NCBI GenBank assembly: GCA_018400395.1 | Contig: JAGYMN010000052.1 | Location: 1-8,155, forward strand | Reading direction: 5' to 3' | From: Actinomycetota bacterium | GTDB lineage: Bacteria > Actinomycetota > Humimicrobiia > Humimicrobiales > Humimicrobiaceae | Length of the DNA stretch: 8,155 nucleotides | Shown: one piece after another, positions 1 through 6,577 of the stretch | Layout of the letters: every line of letters begins with the position of its first letter | Position numbering within the stretch: position 1 is the first letter of the stretch | Notes under the pieces: generated by a model | Database searches by the model: none | Seen by the model: only the letters and a program-made list of their open reading frames with translations | Told to the model about the DNA's origin: nothing | Made by a program: the position numbers and the translations under genes

Positions 1-227
1 TTTCGGTAAGCCCTGAAAAAATTGCTTATAAGCATTATAAGCAGTGCCATGATAAGAGTGGGCATGTACATCCCCAGAAATGCCCTCTTAAGATCCGATA
101 TGTCTATCTGGTTCAGAAGATAATACACCAGGAATATTCCAAATGAGACCACTACTGTTATATTAAGGACCCTTAATATTATCTGTTTTTTTGTTGTTTT
201 CTTCCCTTTCTTTTCTTCTGAATCCAC
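1..227 (-). CDS. Flippase-like / LPG-synthase-TM family membrane protein (YbhN, UPF0104-like), N-terminal part only
   Basis: Seventy-five codons are visible before the gene leaves the window at its 3' side. The product begins with a lysine-rich hydrophilic stretch (residues 2-14). A hydrophobic segment follows at about 20-38 (core VVVSFGIFLVYYLL), then a short polar loop with IDISDLKRA (41-49), then a second hydrophobic segment at about 55-68. It ends in the visible part with SNFFRAYR (68-75). Two helices followed by an N-x-x-R-A-x-R motif are typical of the N-terminus of the lysylphosphatidylglycerol synthase TM / YbhN family of multi-pass inner-membrane proteins; full members have about 300 residues. 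The start chosen is GTG at 227-225, because no ATG occurs in frame before residue 53. A GGGGGAG lies 12 bases upstream, a slightly long spacing. The gene begins 8 bases after the stop of the upstream glycosyltransferase, so co-transcription is likely. Members are often found beside glycosyltransferase genes and are thought to act on lipid-linked substrates. The exact function cannot be told from this fragment. Confidence 0.72.
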   Translation of the reverse strand, partial: MDSEEKKGKKTTKKQIILRVLNITVVVSFGIFLVYYLLNQIDISDLKRAFLGMYMPTLIMALLIMLISNFFRAYR

Positions 228-235
228 CTTTGATT

Positions 236-2728
236 TTATCTCCCCCGGGCACGGCTGTTTTTTACATAGTTTGAAAAATACCTGGCGGTGTTTGAAGGCC
301 CGCTGTGAAAAAGATGATAGAAAAACCTTCTTGCCGGATAATACGAGCCCTTTATTTCCCTGCCTGCGGGGGCGCTGCCTTCACTATCCCTTTCCTTTAG
401 GGCACTTGAAACCGGGTCCCTGCAGAACTCTATTACCGGTGCTAAAACCCTGTCCCAGGTATACTTTTCCGACACTTTTTCAATATTTTCTGCACATTTC
501 CTGTAATAATCACCGTCCCCTGCAAGTTTTATAATGGCTTCTGCCAGCTGCTTATCATCCCCTTCTTCCACGGTGATACCAAGGCCTTCCTTTTCTATAA
601 GGTCGCTCAGGCTGTCCCCTTTTGTGGATATTATGGGCAGTCCCGCCCACAGGTAGTCAAGTATCCTGGTCCTGAAGGAGAACCTTGTCTCTACATGCAT
701 CGGATGGGTTATGATCCCTATGTCAGATTCCAGCAGGTAGTCCTGCCTTTCTTCATAATCTACCCAGCCGAAATTAAAGAATATGTTTTTCCCGTACAGT
801 TCCAGTTTTTTGGAGAGCTCGATTGTCCTTGCGGACATATCAGTCTGCCTTACCTCCGGGTTGGGGTGTCTTGTACCCATGAAGAAGAGCTTTATATCAT
901 CCCTTGCCTTTGCTACGAGCGCCATTGCTTTTACAAGCGTTACGGGATCAAACCAGTTATATATACCGCCTCCCCAGAGGATGACGGTGTCGCTTCTGCC
1001 GATCCCGCTTACTTTGCCCTTCAAAACATTTTTTGTATGGACAGGTTTATTTCCCGGAAGCCCGAACGGCACCACGTCTATCATCTTTCTAAGTGAGGGG
1101 TCCTGCCTGTATGAATACGGGTTGACCCTGCCGAGAGCGGTCAGCATCCCCAGCCAGAAGTCCCTCTGCCTCTCGGAAGCACATATAAAAAAATCCCCGT
1201 AATAGAACTGCTCGTTAAAAATATTGTGTACAGATTCGAAGGTCTCCAGCTGCTTTTTAATTGGTTCTCCCCCGTATTCTGCAAGGGTTGCCAGATTGTA
1301 TGGATCGTATATATCAATAACTATATATTTGCCGGAATCCTTTATGCTCCGGTATTTTGCGAAGGTCATCCCCCCGCACAGTATGATGTCGCAGCCTTTT
1401 ATGATCTCCCTTAACCTGCCGTCATCTTCAAAATTTACCAGATTAAATCCCTGACCGGTAATTTCTGTCCTGTTGGGGACTGCAAGCGTTACATCCATAT
1501 ATTCGGAAAGCACTTTTGCGAAGTTAAATACCCTTATCGCCGGCCCTGCCATTCCCTTTGAGAGGACCTCGCTGGAGATTATAAGGGTTTTCCTCTTTAT
1601 CTGCTTTTCAAATATCCCGTATATTCCAAGTTCCCTTAAAATATCTATCTGCCTCTTCTGGTAATCAGGATCCGCCGAAACCGCAAGGAACTGGCCCCCG
1701 AAATAGGAAAACACGGCCTTATCGTCCCTCTTTCTTCTCTGCTGTATCCATTTCCTTTTTTCAACAAGGCTTTCAAGATTATCGTAAAAACTTCTTGCAG
1801 CCGCCATTGAGCTAAGAGGTCCGGGCTGGATCTTAAAATCTTCAGCAGACTGGCCCTTGCCGGCCGGTTCAGCCAGGTCGTAATACTTCTTATAATCAAA
1901 ATCCGAATCCACAAATATACGGTTAAGCATTGATGCAAGCGTCCCGGAAAAGGCCTTTGCCAGATTGTCCTCATCATAATTTTTAAATACCGAATATAAT
2001 GAATTCCTTTCTTTTAAAAATCTCAGCCTGTCATCGCTGAATATCTTTGAAGTACCGTGATGGTGGTGGTATACAATAGAAGCCGGGGCAAAAACAACCT
2101 TATATCCCAGAACCCAGAGCCTCCATCCAAGGTCCACATCCTCGTAATATGCAAAAAAATCCCCGTCGAAGCCTCCGCATTCAAGAAATACCCTTCTGTT
2201 TATCATCATGGCGCCGCCGTTTACAAAAGGAAGGTACCTGTACATATCGTCCCTGTCACCGTGTGACTCTTTTCCGTAATCCACCTGAAAACCCTTGCCC
2301 TCAAAATTTATCATTCCTCCCACAAAATCAAGAGATTTGCCGTCATAGGAGAGGACCTTTGAGCCTGAAGCAATTATTTCCCTGCTTTTGTATATGGGCC
2401 TTAATAACTCTATGAGCCACTGGCTGTCCACTCTCGTATCATTGTTAAGGAATGCTATATATTCGCCGGCAGCCTGCCGGGCAGCCTGGTTGTTCGCCTC
2501 TGCAAACCCTTTGTTTCTGTCGTTTTTTATGATCTTTACGTGCGGGAAAGCCTGCCTTACAAATTCTGCAGAATCATCGGTGGAACCGTTGTCTACCATG
2601 ATTATTTCTATCCTGCCGGAGGGATAATTCAATTCCTCCAGGCTTTTGAGGCAATTTTCTATATAATCCCTGCCGTTTAGATTTACTATGGAGATAGATA
2701 TAAGCGGGTGATCCAGAATTTCTGCCAT
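236..2728 (-). CDS. Fused glycosyltransferase: GT2-like (GT-A) N-terminal half and GT4-like (GT-B) C-terminal half
   Basis: A cytosolic 830-residue protein with two catalytic units and no signal peptide or clear membrane helix. The GT-A half spans about 9-250. It carries SIVNLNG (13-19), VDNGSTDD (45-52), NKGFAEANN (72-80), the nucleotide/metal-binding LNND (94-97), FVNGGAMMINR (168-178) with GGFDGDFF, the catalytic-region EDVDLGWRL (196-204), and a His run (221-224) before GTS. This pattern matches the rhamnosyltransferase-like (WbbL/RfbF-type) GT2 proteins. Residues about 255-375 are a linker rich in charged residues. The GT-B half spans about 378-770. It carries AGPAIRVFNFAKVL (394-407), a GGGIYNWFDP nucleotide-binding loop (586-595), FFMGTRHPNP (615-624) and RFSFRTRILDYLWAGLPII (682-700), as in GT4-like enzymes. 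A basic tail follows. The two halves probably add successive sugars to one lipid-linked glycan; donors and acceptors are unknown. The ATG is preceded by GGGAG (2741-2737) with 8 bases between. The promoter candidate is at 2770-2797 and a membrane protein gene follows 8 bases downstream. Confidence 0.9.
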   Translation of the reverse strand: MAEILDHPLISISIVNLNGRDYIENCLKSLEELNYPSGRIEIIMVDNGSTDDSAEFVRQAFPHVKIIKNDRNKGFAEANNQAARQAAGEYIAFLNNDTRVDSQWLIELLRPIYKSREIIASGSKVLSYDGKSLDFVGGMINFEGKGFQVDYGKESHGDRDDMYRYLPFVNGGAMMINRRVFLECGGFDGDFFAYYEDVDLGWRLWVLGYKVVFAPASIVYHHHHGTSKIFSDDRLRFLKERNSLYSVFKNYDEDNLAKAFSGTLASMLNRIFVDSDFDYKKYYDLAEPAGKGQSAEDFKIQPGPLSSMAAARSFYDNLESLVEKRKWIQQRRKRDDKAVFSYFGGQFLAVSADPDYQKRQIDILRELGIYGIFEKQIKRKTLIISSEVLSKGMAGPAIRVFNFAKVLSEYMDVTLAVPNRTEITGQGFNLVNFEDDGRLREIIKGCDIILCGGMTFAKYRSIKDSGKYIVIDIYDPYNLATLAEYGGEPIKKQLETFESVHNIFNEQFYYGDFFICASERQRDFWLGMLTALGRVNPYSYRQDPSLRKMIDVVPFGLPGNKPVHTKNVLKGKVSGIGRSDTVILWGGGIYNWFDPVTLVKAMALVAKARDDIKLFFMGTRHPNPEVRQTDMSARTIELSKKLELYGKNIFFNFGWVDYEERQDYLLESDIGIITHPMHVETRFSFRTRILDYLWAGLPIISTKGDSLSDLIEKEGLGITVEEGDDKQLAEAIIKLAGDGDYYRKCAENIEKVSEKYTWDRVLAPVIEFCRDPVSSALKERDSEGSAPAGREIKGSYYPARRFFYHLFHSGPSNTARYFSNYVKNSRARGR

Positions 2729-2769
2729 ACTTTTTACTCCCAGAATGCCGGTTTGTAAAGTTAGACTAA

Positions 2770-2797
2770 ATTATAACAAACAATTTTTTTTAAACAA
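2770..2797 (-). promoter_or_regulatory. Sigma70-like extended -10 promoter for the leftward glycosyltransferase unit
   Basis: Read on the minus strand, a -35 element TTGTTT (2797-2792) is followed after 16 bases by a perfect -10 TATAAT (2775-2770). TG-T precedes the -10, which gives the extended -10 pattern TGnTATAAT. Transcription would start near 2763, leaving a leader of about 35 bases that contains the GGGAG ribosome binding site at 2741-2737. This is a pattern call only, in an AT-rich region where chance matches are common, but spacing and position are both right. Confidence 0.6.
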
Positions 2798-2808
2798 TAT
2801 TCAAAGCA

Positions 2809-2824
2809 GCAGCCATCGGCCTGC
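2809..2824. promoter_or_regulatory. Small GC-rich imperfect inverted repeat between the divergent promoters
   Basis: GCAG-CC, a three-base ATC loop and GG-C-CTGC form a six-base-pair stem with one bulged C. It is a GC-rich island in an otherwise strongly AT-rich 195-base intergenic stretch. It sits just upstream of the leftward -35 element and about 35 bases upstream of the rightward -35 candidate. That is a natural place for an operator controlling both units, but the repeat is short and may be chance. Confidence 0.2.
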
Positions 2825-2858
2825 ATAATGCTCTTATTATACTTTTTATATTATTATG

Positions 2859-2888
2859 TTATCATTGGATATTCTAATATTATATAAT
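2859..2888 (+). promoter_or_regulatory. Candidate promoter for the rightward glycosyltransferase operon
   Basis: A perfect -10 TATAAT (2883-2888) lies 18 bases after a weak -35 TTATCA (2859-2864). Transcription would begin near 2895, giving a leader of roughly 29 bases that holds AAGGG (2914-2918), five bases before the ATG at 2924. The surrounding DNA is almost entirely A and T, so alternative hexamers are possible (for example TTGGAT at 2865-2870, which is too close to this -10). Confidence 0.4.
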
Positions 2889-2923
2889 TAATCCGTTATA
2901 AGATAAAAGGCTTAAGGGTTGTT

Positions 2924-5293
2924 ATGAAAGATATAAACATAGCATTTATCACAGAGAGGATGATAAGGGGCCACGGAGTTGACCTGGTAGTGGACAGGCT
3001 CGCAGACGGACTCGCAAAAAAGGGCTACCATACCCATGTGTACTGTAATTATTTTGACGAGACCTTTACCCACAGGAAATCATACTGTATCGAAAAACTA
3101 CATTATTTCAAACCGGCAGCCAACCCCATAATTTATGAACAGAGAGTCAGACGGCTGATTCCCTATCTTAACAGCAAACAGGTGAGCCTTTTTATAATCC
3201 AGTCTTTTCCTTTCTACAGCCTTATACCCGGTCTTGATTCCCCTGTTCTTGCCGTAGACCATGGAATAGTATCTGTCGAGGACATGCCGTTAAAGAGGAA
3301 GCTAAAATACAGGTACATAAATTTCTCCCAGAATGTATCCTATTTTAAAAAGGCGGAAGGACTGGTAACGGTATCGAAATATCTTCTCGGGTGCCTTCCG
3401 CTCAAACTGAGGAAGAACGCCTCTTATATATATAATGGCGCGGACCATTATAAAAAAAGCAGTCTGGAGAGTTCGCAGTTCGAAGATTTCAGAAAGAGCA
3501 TCGGCATTTCACGGGATGATGTCCTTCTCCTTTATGTAGGAAGGCTTAACCTTACCAACCAGCCCTACAAGGGCCTGGCTGAACTGGTATCCATATACCA
3601 GAAAATATATCAGAAGCATAAAAATGTCAGGCTCATGGCGGTCGGTTACGGCTCAATAAACGACGAAGAATACTTAAAGAACCAGGGTATACTTGCAGTA
3701 GGCAATGCCCCGGAAGATATGATGCCCCTTATTTACGGTGCATGTGATATTTATACCACTGCATCAAAATGGGAAGGTTTTGACCTTCCGGTAGTTGAAG
3801 CCCAGGGATTCGGCAAGCCCTCTGTAATATACAATATCGGCGCCCACCCCGAAGTATCAAAAGATGGTGAGACCGGTTATATAGTAAAAGACTGCAGGGA
3901 ATTTAAGGAAAAGCTTGAAGTCCTTATATTAAATCCGGATCTCAGGGAAAAAATGGGCAAAAACGCAGAGAAGCATTCAAAAGAATTTACCTGGAAAAAC
4001 AGCGTTAACAACTATGACAGCCTTATAAAGAAAATGTTATCCATAAAAGACGGGGACATCAAACCCAAACCCAACGTAAACCGGTACAGGCCATTAAAGA
4101 GTAAAAATGTATCAGCTGTAATCATAAACTATAATTCTTCATATCAGGTGCTTAAAGAGTGCCTTGATTCTCTGAAACAGCAGTCCCACAAAAATATGGA
4201 AATAATAATATTTGATAATAATTCCTTCAATAAGGAAATCCTTGATGATATAAAGGTTGAATTTCCTGAGATCAATATTATCTACTCTGACAGAAACCTG
4301 GGACTGGGAGAAGGGCTTAACCGGGCGATAGAACAGGCTTCTTCAGAGCTTATACTCATATCAAATTTCGATGTTTTATATAACTTTGATGCCGTGGAAC
4401 AGATGGTATCGCTTTTTAACAATATCGAGAGCTCGTATATAGGCCTGGCCCCCAAGATCAAATTTTATTTCCAGAAGGACTTTATAGACAGCGTTGGTAC
4501 AGGCATAGACAGGAATTTTTATGTAAACCATTACGGTAGGGGCCAGCTTGACCTGAGCCAGTACAATAAGGAGGAGGATATTTTCGGAGTCTCCTTTGCA
4601 TCATGCATGATAAGAAAAGAAGCATTCCTTAAAAACATGGTGGGGCCCATAGACCCATCCTTCTTCCTTTTTTATGAAGACGTTGACTTCTGTTACCGTG
4701 CAAACCTTCACGGCTACAGGTTCAGATCCTGTCCCCAGTCAATACTTTATCACAGGTTTGGTTATAATTTCAGGGATGAAGCCACCGCTTTCCAGAGAAA
4801 ATATTATTACCAGAAACTCAATATAATGAAGACAGCATACAAAAATGCTGAAACTGATAATATGAACAGGATAATAAAAAATGAACTGGACATCCAGAAG
4901 CAGAACCTCGGTGACCCGAATCTAAAATCTGTTGCAAAAAGGATCATATCCGACTTCAAAAAAAGCACCGGAAAGTTGAAAAAACAGAGGACCTTCATGC
5001 AGTTTTCAAGACAGCTTCCGGATTCGGATATCATAAGATACAGCTGGAGTGAAAAGGACTATTTTGATGTGGTAAGAAATGAGCCTGAATACTCCATCCC
5101 GAATCTTCTTTACTCCTACAGAAGGCTTTTTGCCCTTATGGGAAATGAAAAATATGAGGGTATAGTAAATTATCTAAGGACACTTGAGAATACAAAATTT
5201 ATTACCGAATCAAGACTTTTCAGGGACATACTTCACGGAAAACTTGAATATGAACAACCATCGGTACATAGATTTATTGACAGATTATCATGA
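2924..5293 (+). CDS. Fused glycosyltransferase: GT4-like (GT-B) N-terminal half, GT2-like (GT-A) middle, unassigned C-terminal tail
   Basis: A cytosolic 789-residue protein with the reverse domain order of its divergent neighbour. The GT-B half spans about 1-375. It carries GHGVDLVVDRLADGLAKKG (16-34), acceptor-side DHGI (112-115), YVGRLNL (204-210), and the retaining GT4 E-x7-E motif with E284 and E292 in EGFDLPVVEAQGFGKP. The GT-A half begins near 396. It has AVIINYNSS (398-406), FDNNS (430-434), NLGLGEGLN (458-466), NFD (481-483) at the place of the usual N-x-D, SFASCMIRKEAF (557-568) and EDVDFCYR (585-592), as in rhamnosyltransferase-like GT2 enzymes. From about 690 to the end is a tail that I do not recognise. 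The ATG follows AAGGG by five bases. The stop overlaps the next gene's start (ATGA), so translation is probably coupled. The protein probably adds two sugars to a surface polysaccharide precursor; specificity cannot be read from the sequence. A GT4-GT2 fusion is less usual than separate genes. Confidence 0.9.
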   Translation: MKDINIAFITERMIRGHGVDLVVDRLADGLAKKGYHTHVYCNYFDETFTHRKSYCIEKLHYFKPAANPIIYEQRVRRLIPYLNSKQVSLFIIQSFPFYSLIPGLDSPVLAVDHGIVSVEDMPLKRKLKYRYINFSQNVSYFKKAEGLVTVSKYLLGCLPLKLRKNASYIYNGADHYKKSSLESSQFEDFRKSIGISRDDVLLLYVGRLNLTNQPYKGLAELVSIYQKIYQKHKNVRLMAVGYGSINDEEYLKNQGILAVGNAPEDMMPLIYGACDIYTTASKWEGFDLPVVEAQGFGKPSVIYNIGAHPEVSKDGETGYIVKDCREFKEKLEVLILNPDLREKMGKNAEKHSKEFTWKNSVNNYDSLIKKMLSIKDGDIKPKPNVNRYRPLKSKNVSAVIINYNSSYQVLKECLDSLKQQSHKNMEIIIFDNNSFNKEILDDIKVEFPEINIIYSDRNLGLGEGLNRAIEQASSELILISNFDVLYNFDAVEQMVSLFNNIESSYIGLAPKIKFYFQKDFIDSVGTGIDRNFYVNHYGRGQLDLSQYNKEEDIFGVSFASCMIRKEAFLKNMVGPIDPSFFLFYEDVDFCYRANLHGYRFRSCPQSILYHRFGYNFRDEATAFQRKYYYQKLNIMKTAYKNAETDNMNRIIKNELDIQKQNLGDPNLKSVAKRIISDFKKSTGKLKKQRTFMQFSRQLPDSDIIRYSWSEKDYFDVVRNEPEYSIPNLLYSYRRLFALMGNEKYEGIVNYLRTLENTKFITESRLFRDILHGKLEYEQPSVHRFIDRLS

Positions 5294-6468
5294 CAGATAA
5301 CCGCAAACTAAATATAGGCATTGATGTAACGACACTTATAAACCACGGCCATGACATAGGAGCAGGAAGGTACATATCTAATCTGGTAAGAGGCATTCTT
5401 TCGCTGGCAAAACCGTATAGATATACCCTTTTTGGTACATTAAGCGATAGCAAATATCTTGAACATGTCTACAGCCTGAAAGAAGAGTTTGAAAAAGCTG
5501 ACCTTACCCTTAAATTTATAAAGGCAGGCCAGAGGGCCTTAAATATATATCAGAAACTGAGATTTCCCCCAATAGAGATTTTCGGCATAAAAACCGACCT
5601 GATACACTGTACGGATTATATGATACCCCCCACACTTAACAAAAATATAGTTCTTTCAATACACGATCTGGCATTTATAAGATTCCCCGGCTTCAATTTT
5701 GAATGGTTTGTAAACAAATACAAAAAGCTGGTAAGGAGTAATGCCTGCCGTGCTTCTATCATACTCGCCCCTTCAGAAAGCACGGCCCGCGACATCACAA
5801 ATATTTTCGGGATAGACAGAAAAAAAATAAAGGTGGTATATCTGGCATCAGATCCGGTCTTTAAAAGAACTCCGTCCAGCAGCTCTGACATTAATGTCAT
5901 GGAAAAGTTTAAAATCAGAACGCCGTATATTCTTTCAGTGGGGACCATCGAACCCAGGAAGGATTATACTACTCTTATAAAGTCATATAACCTTGCAAGG
6001 CAGTATCATCCTGAATTAAATCACATGCTTGTAATAGCAGGCAGGACCGGTTGGAAGAGTGAGTTCACATACAGTGAAAGGGATGCTTCGCCCTTCAGCA
6101 AAGATATAGTATTTACAGGAAGGGTAAAAGATAATGAGCTTGTTAAGCTCTATAATCATGCAGATATCTTTGTCTATCCCTCCCTGTTTGAAGGCTTCGG
6201 ACTCCCCCCTCTTGAAGCCATGAGCTGCGGCCTTCCGGTTATCTGTTCCAACAGCTCATCTATAAAAGAGGTCGTGGGCACTGCCGGTATCCTTGTAGAA
6301 CCTGGAGATATTGAAGGATTTTCCAGAAGCATGGTAAAAATTTTAAAAGAGGAAGGCCTAAAAAAGGACCTGTCATCCAGATCAATTAAAAGGTCTGCTG
6401 ATTTTTCATGGGTAAAAACAGCAGAAGATACTTTATCGGCCTACATCTCTGCAGCCGGCAGAAAGTAG
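5290..6468 (+). CDS. GT4-family glycosyltransferase (GT-B fold), stand-alone
   Basis: A 392-residue protein, a usual length for single-domain GT4 enzymes. The N-terminal Rossmann domain opens with LNIGIDVTTL (7-16), the glycine loop GAGRY (24-28), LIHCTDYMIPP (104-114) and SIHDLAF (123-129). The C-terminal donor domain has LSVGTIEPRKDY (215-226), with R223 and K224 at the usual diphosphate-binding place. It also has VIAGRTGWK (248-256), IVFTGRV (273-279) and the E-x7-E motif E301 and E309 in EGFGLPPLEAMSCGLPV. This pattern is closest to the mannosyltransferase-like GT4 enzymes (WbaZ/MtfB or PimB-type), which act retaining from nucleotide-sugar donors; the sugar cannot be assigned. No membrane helix is evident. 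The ATG overlaps the preceding gene's TGA by four bases, so the two are almost certainly one operon and should act on the same glycan. No strong terminator follows. Confidence 0.92.
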   Translation: MTDNRKLNIGIDVTTLINHGHDIGAGRYISNLVRGILSLAKPYRYTLFGTLSDSKYLEHVYSLKEEFEKADLTLKFIKAGQRALNIYQKLRFPPIEIFGIKTDLIHCTDYMIPPTLNKNIVLSIHDLAFIRFPGFNFEWFVNKYKKLVRSNACRASIILAPSESTARDITNIFGIDRKKIKVVYLASDPVFKRTPSSSSDINVMEKFKIRTPYILSVGTIEPRKDYTTLIKSYNLARQYHPELNHMLVIAGRTGWKSEFTYSERDASPFSKDIVFTGRVKDNELVKLYNHADIFVYPSLFEGFGLPPLEAMSCGLPVICSNSSSIKEVVGTAGILVEPGDIEGFSRSMVKILKEEGLKKDLSSRSIKRSADFSWVKTAEDTLSAYISAAGRK

Positions 6469-6497
6469 TTTTTACGGATCTTTTACAATTATTATCC

Positions 6498-6518
6498 TGA
6501 CGGCGATTCAGCCTGTCA
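6498..6518. terminator. Weak hairpin between convergent genes, possible bidirectional transcript end
   Basis: TGACGGC, a six-base loop GATTCA and GCCTGTCA form a seven-pair stem with one bulged T. It lies between the stop of the rightward operon (6468) and the stop of the leftward signalling gene (6578), where both transcripts should end. There is no T-run next to it on either strand, so a classical intrinsic terminator is not supported. The rest of the 109-base gap shows nothing else convincing. Confidence 0.22.
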
Positions 6519-6577
6519 CTTCAACTTTAAATCATGTCTGGCATTTATAAAAACTCAAAAAGACTTTATCTTAAGAC

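Noticed and set aside
2057..2073. GTG triplet run that looks like a microsatellite
   Set aside because: It encodes the four-histidine stretch (residues 221-224) at a position where GT2 enzymes of this type normally have histidines, so it is explained by coding.
271..2627. Many open frames on the plus strand opposite the 830-residue gene, and a 110-codon frame on the minus strand at 1645-1977
   Set aside because: All lie inside a gene with clear glycosyltransferase motifs along its whole length. Their translations are rich in Cys, Pro, Phe and Ser with no recognisable motif, as expected of antisense and shifted frames.
4807..5948. Minus-strand open frames at 4807-5034 and 5616-5948
   Set aside because: They are shadows of the two rightward glycosyltransferase genes; no ribosome binding site or family motif was seen.
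6541..6577. T-rich stretch with two AAGTCTT copies just downstream of the signalling gene, read as a possible intrinsic terminator
   Set aside because: I could not form a stable stem directly in front of the T-runs; the repeats are direct, not inverted.
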